Shown: positions 1 to 12,241, counted from the first letter of the stretch. The stretch: DNA of 64,000 nt from Turbatrix aceti (GCA_963969345.1 OZ017770.1:4721246-4785245); one strand, 5' to 3'. Notes: generated from the sequence alone by a model not told the origin. Translations and numbers: made by a program.

Positions 1-3000
1 ATGTGTAAAAAACACGGGGAACTATTATTCCTAATCGCAAATCGCCATGCATAAGAAACAAAAAAACGAAAATCGAAGGCCACAATTTTAAGCAAACACG
101 AAAAAGTTTGATTTTTACGCGCGCCTATTGTCTTCGCTCAAAATCGAAATGTCTTGTGCTTTGTGCAAATTATGAGAAAAAAACGCCTGTATCGCATAGG
201 TGTCAAAAGTGCTCTGAAATGAAGGCAGGCAGGTAGGTGAGCTTAAAAAAAGAATTGTTGCATAAATCAACGAATCAGATGATGCATTGTTCTCGATTCT
301 CAAAGTGAAAATCAAAAGCGTGGCTAAAAAATCCGTGCTATGACGACAGTGATTACGCCAAACGGCAGTTAATCTATTTAAATCAGGCAAACAACAATGT
401 ACCCAACCAGAGGGGTCTACCTGATTAGCAATTCAGGCGCCAGTCTAACGCAATAGCAAAACCAATGCTGAATACGTAAAAAAAAAAGACTCACCTCCGT
501 TACTGCCTGGAGCAACCATGTTTCAGTTATAGAATAAACTTTTCCTCTTCTGTCCCGGAACGTTGGGTATCTCTCGTATTGTGTAGACGGCAGCCTGGCA
601 AAGCTCTGGTTGACAAGACGCAATTCTGGTGATTTTTTCAGGAAAAGGAAGAAAAAATATACCAAATTTTTGCAGTACCACGTAGCCGAACGTTTTGACA
701 GTCAGAGATAAAGGTATAAAAGCAGACAACAAAAAAAGAGGAAAAAATTGGTTGCAGACTACCGACGCTTCCGTTTGTGCATGGAATCCAAGTTGATTCT
801 TGTTGACAGATAATTCAAAGATCCACCGATTGACCGCTATCGGCACGAACGATGCGTGACAATGAAGCGGAGAATTTGTGTTTTCTTTTTGTCCGTCTGC
901 AATGAGGAAGGAATTGAGGAATATAAGGAATTCGGAGTGCAATATACATACGCCAACTTTTTTTTTATATTCACGGGTTATGAAACAGATGTGAAAAAAA
1001 AATCGAAAACTAATTCGCGTAAAAAAAAAGCTTATTAAGTCATGAAAAAGCACACGGACGAGAAAATGCATACTATTACGAGTCTATTAAAATGCTAGCA
1101 AACGCGCGCAGATGAAGCCAGAAAGAGAAGACGGAAATTCAGGAATAAGTGGCAAAGAGGAGGAAGAAGGCCTGGCAGATGGGAAGGCTAGGCCTTCTTC
1201 TGACAGTGGTCTGAGATTGTTTGAAGGAATGCCCTCCTTCCTGTAGCTGTCATCTTGTGGGGAATTTTCTATGGACCACCACAGTGAGAAATGACAATGA
1301 AAACTCCCTGTTTTTTTGAAACCATTTTTACTGTTTTTGTAACACTGAAACTTTTGGGCATTGAAACCCAAAAAAGGAAGAAAGATGTAAAAAAAGGGAA
1401 AAAACCCTCATGTCGCGCCGAAATTGCCCGATAGACAACGTAGAGTCATCGACGTATGCAATTTTACACAGCAACTGGGAAAAGCGATCTCTATATCCTG
1501 CGGCAAGCTGCGTGCCGGCACTAAAAGAGACAACAACATCACCCCTCCAGCACACAAGCCAAGCACGTCGACCCCTCCGCTATAGTGGTAAAACTCAAAG
1601 ACGAGTGAATAATCAATTTGCAAACAATAAAAATTAAAAAGAAGCAAACTTCCTTTGATTGAATGAAAAATTGTGTTGATCTCTTAGTCATTCAATTATT
1701 CAACAAAAAAACAACAACAAGAAATCGCAACACAAGAAGTATGAAAGAGCGTGCAAGATGTGTCTTTTCATGACTTTTACGGCAAAGGTGCAAAGTATCG
1801 GAATTCAATGCCAGGGGCCAAAGAGGCATTGATAAATTCAAACAATAACCTTTCCACGGCAAAAATCCATTATTTGCAATCGAAGGCTCATTTTCTCTTT
1901 TTTTCTGCCACTAGGATTTTGTCGTGACATATATGTACAATCCAGCAAATGAACAGGATCGGATTATACCATAGCGCCAGTGAAATGCGGTTTCAAATTG
2001 AGAACTAACAAAAATAAAACACAACTGACGTGCTAATTAAAGCTCTTGCATATTATCAGTTTTATATTTCTATGCAAACTGCGACAAAACTTAAATTCAA
2101 AGATTCCTCAACCTTTCGTATATTAGTGGTATACGCAAAGTAGCCACCGGCAAAAGATACTTTCAGAGATAACGCGACAGGTGACGTTTAGGGAGCTGCG
2201 GAGGCTATGGGGGTCGGTGGTTCATAGGCGTAATAACAGTCAAAAATAATTGCCTTTTGTCATAATACGTTTGCTACTCCAGTTGAACTCTGACAAAACT
2301 GACGCCTCATGCAAAGCGTGAGAAAAAATGATAGCCTTTTTCAAAAAACGGCATAGGCTCTATCTCCATCGTTGACAGTCAAGCGCTGCGGACAATTGGA
2401 AAAGAACATTAATCATGGTGCGTCAAAGCATTCTTTGGGAAAAAAACATTTCAAAAATTTAATACCATTGATTCTGTCAAAGAAAAAAAGCCGGAGACAA
2501 TGAAAGAGGGTGGTTTGCCCAAAAAATAAAACGCACCTAGCCCTTAGTTGGCACTTAAGACGTCTCAGCGACTACATCAAGTATTGGCGACTGGCATCAA
2601 GCATTACCAAAAATTGTTGTTTACGGTGGCAGAGAACCGAATCAAGCAAACAATTATAGCGAGTTTTTTGACCAGCTTCTGACCTGCTACCAAGAGTGAG
2701 TATGGGCTTTTTGTTGACATACAATCCCGCGAAAAAACTCATTCTTTTGCGGAAGAGGATAATGTACTCCTCACATCCTCCTTGTCTTGCATTTTGTCGA
2801 AAAAAAGACAAATGATGTATCGACTTGTGAGCCTTCCTCTATATATTCAAAACTTTTTTGGTAACAAAAAAAATGAATTTGACCGGGCGATAACAGTTTT
2901 AATTTCGCTTGCGGCAGTTGAGCCGACTCGGGGAAGTAGTATATTACATTGTATGCATGGTTCCAAAGTCGATATTGAGTGAATAGATGCGAAAGTTTGC

Positions 3001-6000
3001 CGTAAATATTCTAATCACACTACATGGCCCCGCAGGTTTGCCAGTCGCTTTCCTGTGCCTGTCAGAAACAAAAAAAACAAGCCAATAAAAATAAACAGCG
3101 TTCGTTCCCCTCTCCTTGCTTGATGCAATCGAAATTGACAGAAACAGCAAAGTATTTATATTTGGTAATTATTAGCCAATATTTTTTTAATCGCGTGTAG
3201 TACACGTAATACAGATACAAAAATTTGTCATGTTTGATATTCCTGCATAAGATAAGCAACGGAATTGACGTCAAATACCGATGCAGAGAAAAAAAACATC
3301 GAAATGACAGCAACCAGGAAATCGCAAGACAGAAAGTTTGCGGACTACCTTTGTTAAAATGCACACACGTAATAAAGAAGGCAAATCTATAAAAAAAAAT
3401 ATTTTCCCACAAAACTCAAATTTCAAATACAAGTTTGACAATGCCAAAGATTTTTGTTTCTGTTCTTGACTACGTGGTTGTTAAACACACAAGCGACGCC
3501 TGTCAACGACTAGTTCGTTGCCGAAAAAGCTCTACAGGAAATAAACGTAATCAAATCAACAGCGTTGACACAATTGTCTATGCATTTTTGAGATGGTTTT
3601 TGCCGAAATGCCCCAAACACAAAAAAGGTTAAAACCTGTCTCTACACAAATCTGGGCTTTATAGGACAAAGTTATGTAGTTCTGCTGTAGGAGCGGCAGA
3701 AAAGTGTCTGTTCGCGTTGTGATACAAGACTCACGCGTATACGAGGCATGTTGTGGTATTCGTTTTAATTGTGAAGGCAAACAAACGAAAAACAAATAAT
3801 GCAGAAGTACAGAATGTGTCGTTATGTTACATGCATTATACAAGTAAATGTATAAAAAAAATAAGTAAAAATGTTTAGTTTTTGGTTAAAAAAGCTCTGT
3901 CAACAGTTTGTAAGGCAAAAAAGCTCTGTTACAATCGGTTAATGACCTCCTGTAATAAAGCATCCGGCATTTGCTTCTGCTGTGCGAGAACCAACCGGCT
4001 GCTACCAGCAGTGGCTCACAAGACTGAAAATTTACACAAAAATCAAAATGAGGCATGAAAAAAAAACAATTTTGCTATATTTTTTTCAATAATGGCTGGC
4101 ATGCGTGACTGAGCTATCATGTACACCTGCTGTGAGCCGCTCCTTTACACTTTTCATAAAGACAATTTCTCTGTTCGAAATTTTTTTGTCTGACTGAATG
4201 CGTGCATCTGTTACTGACAGTAATAATTACACAGAAGAATGTTCTTCAACATTTTCATATATTTTTAAGGCAACTAAGAAAAATTTTAATATCACTGTCG
4301 CAGATGCAGAAAATTTGTAACGTGATAGCTATCTTGCCGCCGGTGGAGGAGACCCTTCCTGGTCGCCATGAAAATTAACACCCTCACCCTCCGTCTTTTT
4401 CTTTCTCTCTCACACTCACTGAGTTTCAGCGCGTCTTATTAACGTCATGAAAAGGCAAACGTTTTCTTTTTTCCTTCAGGAGTTTGCAGTGAGCGTCGCG
4501 GCAAAGGCACAGACACGTCTTCCAAGTTTGAAAAAAAAATGTCGGGATTTCGCAGCTCAAACGAAAGATGCCAAGGCATGTGAGCACAAAGAGCTGTGGG
4601 AGTGAAGCCAAAACGTCGTCTTCCCTAAGGGCTAATTAACTAAAATACCATTGCATGGTAGTGGTCTCGTCGTGTCAGACAGAAACTTTAGGGTGCTATT
4701 TCCCAATCGGTTGACGGATTGTAAGCCATAGTTTCCGGGGCTTCAAAATAAAAACTAGGAAGCAATGAAAACAAACTGAAAGAAAAAAAATTATATAGAC
4801 TCACAAATAATTTCACGCAAAAAAACTAGCAAACACACGCCCGCAACCATTTTTCATTTACAGTTAACGTATAAACAAAAAAATGTCCTCATTCATAATT
4901 AAAAGCCGACGACAAAAGAAAATTATAAATACTTACCTCTTGGAGAGAGGAGATCAAAGACAAACATTAGATGTACAAAAATAATTTTGTGATACATAAA
5001 GGCGCACTTCAGTTCATCCTCAGAAAAAAAGTCATACTAACTTAGTCAGACCATCTCCAGAAGCCGGAGTGAACGATCTCTGCTACACATCAGCAAATTG
5101 ACAATAAAAAAGGATTCCAAACGTCACACAAAAAACTAATGTATTTGGCAGCAGTAATAAATTGACTGCAGAAAGTTTCAAACCCAGCAAACCTATCCCA
5201 AACTGCCACTTGCAGCACAGAAGCTCAACGCGGCATGTGAATTTAAGAAAAAAAAGAGGTAAAGCAAAAATGGTAGCAAGAGCTTTGCTTTGAGTAGTTG
5301 GTTTTTTCTCTCCTCGCTCCCTTAGTTATGCCGACATCTTCGTTTCCTTCTTGGCCGTAGAAAAATTGAGAAAAAAAATTTCTTTTCCACCTACACATTA
5401 TAGCGACACAAGTCGCGCTTCTGGCAATGCCAGAGATAATTTTGTTCATCAACACTGCGCAGGTACACATCTTTTTTTCAAAATATGCACGGCGTATTCA
5501 GGAAGCGAGCATGTTCGGTAAATGACCACAAAAAAAGGCTTTGTCCAAACAAAGATGAAACGTATCAATGGCACGTTTCCAAGAAATCCAAGTTTGAAGC
5601 CATTTAGTTTTTAAAATTATTGTAGGCCACTAAACACATACATGTGTGCGTCAAACTAAGCAAATTGCTTTTGACAAGTGCGCTGGGCAAGGCGTTTTTG
5701 GACCCCCGCATCGAAATTTTTTCTTCATTGCACCAATGAGGCGTGCCGCGCCTATAGCTATTCACGCAGTTTATCCATAATGCTTGGGCAATAAAGGGTT
5801 TGAAGGAAGACGGAAAAAAAGTGTACGTCTGTGTACATAACGCACGTGTGTGCCAAGAAGGACAACAATTGAGCCAAACTTACATTAGACGCCAACTAGC
5901 GGCGTTTTTGCCGTTGCCGCTGAAAAAAACATAAAGTAAGAACAAAGACTTCTTGTGTACGGAGATGATTTTGAAGTTTTTTGGCGGAACAATACTTTAG

Positions 6001-7280
6001 TCCCTTGAGATGAGTACAGCACACGTCCGTTGTGATACAAAGACTTTTTAAGTTGGCGCAAGTAACATCTCACGAAGGGTTAAAAGACGGAAGGAAAGTT
6101 AAGCCCTCGGACTGCCTGACTCATGTTTAGTGAGGTGCAGTTTGACTGGAAAAGACATGTCCCAATGAAACCCCTAAATTTCATGTCAGAAGGACACGAA
6201 ATACATACATAAGTGAAAGCGATACAATGACGCAAAAAAATTAATTAGAATTAAAAAATTAACCGACAGTTGACTATGAGTGCTGTTAAAACGGAGACCC
6301 GCTATCGTTGCCAATTTTCGTTATAGCTCAAAAAGTCCCCATTCACCAGACTTCACATGATTTTGTGGCAGAGAACAATTGCCTAAGACAAAAAAAAAGA
6401 CAGCCGAGAAGACAAAAAAACGATGAAACAGTAGTTGCTTCAAAGACGAAGAATAAAAAAAAATGAGCTCACAGTGGTCGGGACGAAACAATACAACTGG
6501 CAAATAGTTTCGATTACACTCAAAGTCAAGGAATGGACAATCCAAACGTCATTACGAGAACATAAGAAAAAAAAGAATGCAAATTTTTTTTCGCATACTT
6601 TGTGGTTCACAGACGCAACGCAGTTCAATGGTTAGAAAAAAAGCTCAGAGAGAACACCGCGAGAGACTCGACCGCGCTGCACTTGCTTGCCTGGTCAATG
6701 AAAACGGAAGCCGCCAAATGCGTCGTTTTACACAAAAGCAAAAAGAAAAACGAAGTTCCCTGCGTTTTTTAAAGATTGATTAATCGATTTTGGAGCTTAA
6801 CAAAACTTTTTAAAATGTGACATTTAATGCAAAACGCGATAGATGGAATGAAAGCTGTAGAGAGAATCCACGCAAAAGTAAATACAAAAAGAGATGTGCT
6901 AGTCAATAATTTGTCATTGCTAACTAATGCACAGTCATTGTTAAGCGTGAAGACGAACTATCATAGATAGAGACAGCGAGGACATAAATAAACGTTTCTC
7001 AAAAAGAAGATGATGACGGCGAAAAATTAAAGTTGCAAAAATTGGGCATAGCCTGGGTAATCAATTTGCGTCACACGCGCCCCCTCCACTACATTCACTC
7101 CGGCTAAATATTGCATACTGCCAATTACGCTGTACTTTGAAAAAAAAGACAACTTTTTGTGTGCCAAAAGCATGCAGGTTACAGATGCTTGCCTCAGTTA
7201 CCATCATTTATGCAGACACGTTTGGCACATACACATACAGCAGTGATATGACAATAAATAACATTCGGTTTTCTTTTTTC
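1..7280. other. A-rich region without a supportable complete gene
   Basis: The + strand is dense in A homopolymers (runs of 6-9) and has many stops in all frames. No long ORF has family resemblance. T-richness on the minus strand is what introns of minus-strand genes look like elsewhere in this window, so part of this stretch could be introns or untranslated DNA of a minus-strand gene. Small coding-like islands are listed separately (495-1520). The stretch at about 4,330-4,620 is more GC-balanced and could be a promoter or first-exon region, but nothing in it can be tied to a protein. Confidence 0.5.
495..1520 (-). other. possible exons of an unresolved minus-strand gene
   Basis: Three minus-strand blocks look like exons. 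Block 1406-1520 follows an acceptor TCTTTTAG and reads AGTQLAAGYRDRF... Block about 1087-1270 reads ENSPQDDSYRKEGIPSNN and becomes Ser/Pro-rich. Block 495-625 reads ELRLVNQSFARLPSTQYER and ends in a strong donor GTGAGT. The blocks cannot be joined in one frame with the splice sites I can see, and no family is recognised. They may belong to a gene whose remaining exons lie beyond the left edge, or may be chance. Confidence 0.25.
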
Positions 7281-8258
7281 TTACTGCACCTTCGATTTTG
7301 GCTTAGCACCTTTACGGAAATACGCGTTGACAAAGAATTGAACGAATAGTACGGCAAATGTTATGTAGATAATGAAAGCCAGGTAGAGATTGGGGACGCT
7401 TTGCTGGCATCTAAATAAGACATGGTCTGTGATTATAACACAAGGGGGACTGCAAAGACAATAATAAAAAAACTGACTTGTAATTAGTGTATTTTTTAAT
7501 ATAATACACATAGCATGAAACTCCGACTCCGGCAAACATTTGTGTTGTCTGTATCGTCGTAATCATCATGGACACCCACCGCGGAAGTTTTGTACCACTG
7601 GCACAAGCGGCGTAGTATGTGTACATGAAGGAATGGGCCAGGTAATTCATCGTGATAAAAGCCTGTCCGGGTGCCGTATGTTCAGCACCCGAGTGAACGG
7701 TATAGACGAGAACTGCTACGTGATGGTAGTAATGAAGAAAAATAAGGGGTTTTTTGCGCAGAACAATGAACATGGTGTCTCCAAGCTCGACAATCTTTGA
7801 AATGGCGAATAACAATGACCAAAATGCCGCAACGTCCTCTGGATTGCATGAATGACATAACGAATATCGTAGACCCGAAGCATACAAGTTCACCATAAAA
7901 TCTTCCGAGAAGCGGATAAAGCCAATGGTGCTAAAGAGTGCCAAACCCGAATTCCAGTAAAACAATGGTTTCTGAAGTTTAAATGGTTCTTTATCTTCCA
8001 TTATTTTCTGGATGGCTTTAATGACGATATAATAAGCTATGGAAATCGTAATTGAGTGATGCCAGTTTTGTTGAAAAAACAACGTCCATCCGAACTTGTC
8101 ACTAATCTTCTCGAAAGGCAAGGCATATCTGAAGTATGTTTTTTATAAATTATTAAAAAAGCCATGAAAAAAACTTACTTATACTGGTACGTTGAGTGAA
8201 GACTTTCTGTGTTGTTATTTTTATATATGTCAAAATCGTTAAGTCCCAACAACGACAT
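7281..8258 (-). CDS. ELO-family very-long-chain fatty acid elongase
   Basis: This is a 3-keto-acyl-CoA synthase of the ELO family, the condensing enzyme of microsomal fatty acid elongation in the ER membrane. Exons (reverse order): 8179-8258, 7478-8128, 7449-7281; 299 aa, normal for the family. The catalytic HxxHH box is HYYHH near residue 158. It is preceded by KIVELGDTMFIVLRKKP and followed by MNYLAHSFMYTYYA, both classic ELO segments, and there are several membrane helices. The C-terminus is Lys-rich (KGAKPKSKVQ), consistent with an ER retrieval signal. The start is the first ATG of the exon reading MSLLGLNDFDIY. The second intron (7450-7477) is only 28 nt but is needed to keep frame between KKYTNY and CQQSVPNLYL. 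The closest named relatives would be nematode ELO proteins, but I do not assign a paralogue. Confidence 0.93.
7450..7477 (-). other. 28-nt intron in the elongase gene
   Basis: On the minus strand the sequence runs from GTCAGT to TTTGCAG. Reading through it leads to a stop within 23 codons. Removing it restores the conserved ELO C-terminal helix. It is among the shortest spliceosomal introns that can be proposed in this window. Confidence 0.7.
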
Positions 8259-9079
8259 CGTCGTGGTTTTTTGCTAAAAAAAGGTGGTCAAGGAAGATGA
8301 CACTATCATCACCGATGACTCCAGGGAAGCGTAAAGGACAAGGACGACAAAAATATTTTTGACCAAAAATGACTTGTTAAATAAGTGCCCGGCACACAGT
8401 AAAAACAGTTATTAAAAAAAGTACAAAGAAATGTGGTCCAGTTAATGCAATCAACTTTGAATTTGAAACAAATGAGATTGCCTCCGTTAAAGATGCGTAT
8501 GATGCGAAGTCTTTCTTCGTCATCTTCGGTGAGAGGATGGGCGCGGATTTATTGCGATCACGAACTGCACCATACGATCAAGACAGACGTGAACGACGTC
8601 CATTTTGTCGGCATGAGCAAGTCGGCGAAAAACAGGTCGGTTCCATTTTCTTGAGATGCTGAAAACAGTGAGAAGGATAAAATCACGTTTAACTGCGAGA
8701 TACCGGATCCTATTTGCTTTACTTTCGTTCTGCCCTCGCTACCATTTGTGTGTGTGTAAACGAGTAATAATAAAGTAATGAGAAATGAACGTAAATGTAA
8801 ACATAATTTTTCAAACGATATTTTTTGACCAAACAAATTGCCTTTAATTTTGCCTTCTGGTTTTCGACTTTGCATGCAATACAAACGGGTGAAAGGTTCA
8901 ATTTCATGACAATGCACAGTGGGTGAAACTTTCGATTTTACCAGGTGACCTGGATATTTTCTTTTGGATATTGTTTAAAATCAGGTTCGATTTTGCTACT
9001 CTTCTCTTTTGCTCTCAACGGGCACACTCATGGGAGTAAAAAATTGTTATCTTCACTACTGACGACAAAATCTATTACA
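8259..9079. other. Intergenic region, with a coding-like segment at 8,412-8,760
   Basis: This is the divergent interval between the elongase and the secreted-protein gene. On the + strand a stop-free stretch from about 8,412 reads NAINFEFETNEIASVKDAYD and then SFFVIF, before a donor-like GTGAGAG at about 8,532. After TTTTCTTGAG (about 8,655) a second stretch reads AENSEKDKITFNCEIPDP and stops near 8,760. The two could splice in frame, but I see no start codon and no family. It may be a small gene, a decayed gene, or chance. The rest would hold both promoters. Confidence 0.3.
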
Positions 9080-10257
9080 ATGGCGAGCGTTACAGTTCCC
9101 GTACAGTTGTTCTTAATTTTATTGGCATTTTTCGAATGTTTGCTTGCACAGGATTCTTTACCATTTTTTGGTGAGTTTCTTCTTCACGCCTTTTTTAACA
9201 CACCTTTTTGTGTTTTTTAGCACAGAGATCAGCTCAAGCTCCACTTCCTTTTCAACGTAAGATGCATTCACAGTAGGGATAAACAAACTAAAATGTTATA
9301 TATTTTTAGTTAATTCGGAAGCTCTGGACGACTCCGACAGTAACATCGCCGCAGATGGCATTTTGGGATCCATAATGCAGCCTATAGCCAAAGCTTTCAA
9401 TTACGTCGCCGATAGCCGCGATGCTTCTGTTCCGGTATTTAATATTTGTGTCACTGCATTAGTTTCACACTTCACGTGAAGCATTGATTTTCAGACAAAG
9501 CCAAAGCGCAAACCAACGAGCTTTTTTGATCCAGAGGCAATCATGGATGCAATTAGCGCAAATGACCCCCCACCACAGACTCCACCGCCATCGTTCATCG
9601 AAAAATTATTTGAGCCATTTATGGGATCGATCAAACGCGAATTGAGCAAAGCAAACAAGGTAACAATAAAGACGAAAATAATTATCTACAATAACGCATT
9701 CCATTTACTCAGTCAGTCTTTTTTTGAAACAATTTTAGGCAGAACAAACTACGCAAGCGTTTGACAACATATTTACGACCCCATTTCCACCCACTCTTTT
9801 TACTACTGAAGATGTGCGACGTGCAGAACCATCTCCGAAAGCAGCCACTCCGAATCCAACCGTAAATCTTTTTCCCGAGTTAAAACAACCTACGGAAAAA
9901 TTATGGAAATTTGATCCTGTGGTTCCGTTGATTCCTCCTGTAGTGCCAAAAACAGAGCCTGAGCCATTTAAGATGGAGGACTTAGTTCCGACATTTGTAG
10001 ACTTTACCAAGCCTCTAGATCCCGTCAAGCTATCAAATCCCTTTACCATAAATCCCATAATGACATTGTTTACAACACCTGAGCCAATTACGATGCCGAA
10101 TATTCCGCATCTGAAAGGAATCTTAGTACATCAAGCAGAAAATCTTCCGATATTCCAAAAACAGGCCCCACAAATTAAAGACCCCTTCTACAACCCGCTG
10201 TTCCCAAATCGAAAAAGCAAATTTTTTGACTTATTCTCAGGTTCTGCTCTAGTTTAG
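9080..10257 (+). CDS. novel secreted proline-rich protein
   Basis: Five exons: 9080-9170, 9221-9256, 9310-9434, 9495-9659, 9739-10257; 311 aa. The start at 9080 is chosen because MASVTVPVQLFLILLAFFEC is a textbook signal peptide ending near LLAQ; an upstream in-frame codon would add a non-signal extension. The mature protein is rich in Pro, Phe, Thr and Lys, with many PxPF-, FxPF- and TPEP-like stretches, and has no Cys pairs, membrane helix or known domain. It is probably extracellular (cuticle, eggshell or gland product), but that is inference. AATAAA-like signals follow the stop at about 10,282-10,310. No homologue is recognised. Confidence 0.72.
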
Positions 10258-10319
10258 AATTTAGCCCCTCAGATTGATCATAATAAAAGCACTATTAATT
10301 AATAAAATAAAATCGCCGA

Positions 10320-10394
10320 AGTCACGCACGCAAGCACCCACACACATACACACACACCTACACAAAAAAAAAGCATACACACACCACAATTCAG
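10320..10394 (+). repeat. imperfect (CA)n tract ending in a splice-acceptor-like ATTCAG
   Basis: The sequence alternates CA dinucleotides with short interruptions from about 10,325 to 10,390 and ends ACAATTCAG directly in front of an ATG at 10,395. It lies in the 137-nt interval between the secreted-protein stop and the next ORF. Confidence 0.6.
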
Positions 10395-10759
10395 ATGCAT
10401 ATATCTGATCATGCAACTTTGCAGAGTCCAAAAATTTCCCTATCGAGTTTACTCCAGTCTCTGGGAGCCAATTTCGGAACTGATAACGACGAGGTACAAG
10501 TCGGACGTGATCGCACTATTTCTGTGCTGGGAATGCCCGTCGGAAGACGTGATGGCCTGGCTTTGTCACCCCTCAAAGGCATGAGTTACGGCAATCAAAA
10601 CATGTTCGGTCCAATCGCAGTCAACGACAAATACAACTTGCAATGGGACTTTCTGGAAAAAATTGGTTCTTTGATCACCTCATCGATTCCCATGGTAACT
10701 TTCTTTGATGACGTACTTTTTTGATTGGAAATATTTTTAGACGCAAAACAAACAGAAAT
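10395..10759 (+). CDS. small hypothetical protein, possible downstream operon gene
   Basis: The ORF starts at ATG 10395 immediately after an acceptor-like TTCAG, reads MHISDHATLQSPKISLSSLL and continues to SSIPM. A donor GTAACTTT at 10,695 can join to exon 10,741-10,758 (after ATTTTTAG), giving a short TQNKQK end and TAA; without splicing the ORF ends at 10,724. An AATAAA overlaps the stop. Length is about 106 aa. There is no signal peptide and no recognised family. Splicing from the upstream gene's last exon would break frame, so this is not an obvious extra exon of that gene. The 137-nt spacing and acceptor at the ATG would fit trans-splicing in an operon, but this is inference. Confidence 0.4.
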
Positions 10760-11115
10760 AAATTCTGCAATCTACGTACTTTGCTTTAACTTGCTAATGG
10801 CTTTGTATTTTTTTTAAAACAATTTCGTTTAATTAAATTTTTTTAATTCGTCTTCTCATTTATAAATTTATTTGTGATCAGATCCGGATCGCTTCACATG
10901 AATGCGAATTTTAAACAAACATACGCTGGGTGAGTTTTTGACAAATAGTGATGCCTGGAGGAGCCACAAATCCCGATTTCTCTCAAACAACAAACAGATG
11001 CAGATCCGTGCATCCCACATTCAGCGCATCGTTCTGATGTCATATCACGTCAGGATATAAAACTTTATTTCTCGCTTTCATTTGTTGCAAAAAAAATCAA
11101 AAAAAGCATGCAGTG
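10760..11115. other. AT-rich intergenic DNA
   Basis: T-rich and A-rich tracts; nothing gene-like in either strand. It ends at the left copy of the SINE target-site duplication. Confidence 0.6.
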
Positions 11116-11125
11116 CTTGCACCTC

Positions 11126-11434
11126 ATCATTCATTTCATTTTCATTCATTTATTCTCTAACTCGTACGCACCATATCATACATACAACACTACAATGAAC
11201 AGTCAGAAGGTGATGAAGATGATGATGGCGACTCGTACGTAGAGGGGCCCATCCGGAACGGATGTCTTTGCGATACGTGCACCCTGAGTTCGCAGCTCTT
11301 ACAGGGGACGGGACGTGTTTTTGGTGTGGTGTGTTTTTCGATTGGATGATGACGAATGAGAATGAGTTGTAGAAGACCGCTGCGCCCAAGCGGGATCGAA
11401 CCTCGACCTTGATTTCCTTGTAGACGCGCCACAT
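11126..11434 (-). mobile_element. tRNA-derived SINE (309 bp) with 10-bp target-site duplication
   Basis: Direct repeats CTTGCACCTC flank the element at 11116-11125 and 11435-11444. On the minus strand the element begins ATGTGGCGCGTCTACAAGG, a match to a tRNA-type A box. About 29 nt later comes GGTTCGATCCC, a match to the Pol III B box. Its 3' end is a simple tail of ATGA-type units (TAAATGAATGAAAATGAAAT) next to the left repeat. This is the standard anatomy of a tRNA-derived SINE mobilised by a LINE. The A-to-B spacing is shorter than in an intact tRNA and no acceptor stem forms, so it is not a tRNA gene. GC content is higher than in its surroundings. Confidence 0.7.
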
Positions 11435-11574
11435 CTTGCACCTCGCCTGAGATTAAAACAAATTTGTTTCGGAGCATTCCAAGCAGCGGAAAGAACTTTG
11501 GGTCATAATGAAGGTTAGTGTGCATTTTGGATAAAAAACAAAGAAAATAACGTGCTTGTCGATATAGCCGGCTG

Positions 11575-12241
11575 ATGAACAACAACTGTTCAGACAATGC
11601 CGGGACGGATGTTATCGCGCTTGCCGTTGCTCAGTTGACTACAATGAGCTCGACGAAAAGTGTTATCGATAAGTTCAACGCTGCGGCCAAAAAGAATGCA
11701 GACGAGCTAAAAAAGTAAGTGCAAAAATTTGATCAACTAATTAACTGTTTAAAATATGCACGGTTTTCAGAAATCCATTTTCAACCGACTATGAAGTGCA
11801 GAAGTTTGACAAGCATGCTCGAGACTATGCTCGCCCTCCTCCAGGATCCAAAACAGAGGCACGCGCCAATCGCGCTGGAGACTACGTACGACGTGAAATA
11901 GTCTTTCTCTGCGAACTAATTGCACAGTACGCTACCGGCGAACCTCCGAACTGCATAATTAAGTTCGGTCCATTATTTTATGCATATGCTCATTACTCTG
12001 ATAAGGTTCGTTTTTTGTTCTTTCTAAGAAGCTGTGATTTAATGAACACTTTCAGCTCGTTGGAATGCTGCTGCGAGCGAGAAAGTACGGCCTAGTAGAT
12101 TTTGAAGGTGAAATGCTGTACCAGCGACAAGATGACCATAAGGACATTCGACTGCTTAAAACCGTCGAAGAAATTCGAAAAATAGTCCAATATTCAGGCG
12201 ATCCAGTCAACTGCATTGCCATGGTCAAAAAAACCGAATGA
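11575..12241 (+). CDS. actin-binding Rho-activating protein (ABRA/STARS), Costars domain
   Basis: Exons 11575-11714, 11771-12005, 12056-12241; 186 aa. The C-terminal two thirds match the Costars domain of ABRA/STARS: a PPPGSKTEARANRAGDYVRR segment, an alpha-helical ELCxLI-type stretch, KFGPLFYAYAHYSDKLVG, then LLRARKYGLVDFEGEMLYQ and a DDHKDIRLL ending. Vertebrate ABRA binds actin and stimulates Rho/SRF signalling in muscle; a sarcomere or actin-cytoskeleton role here is by homology. The start at 11575 (MNNNCSDNAGTD) is the first in-frame ATG; an alternative is at 11644. The last 25 residues beyond the domain are unremarkable. Confidence 0.9.

Noticed and set aside
11370..11434. tRNA gene suggested by A-box and B-box matches on the minus strand
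   Set aside because: Box spacing is too short, T-stem and acceptor stem do not pair, and the unit is bounded by a target duplication and a simple-repeat tail, so it is a SINE.
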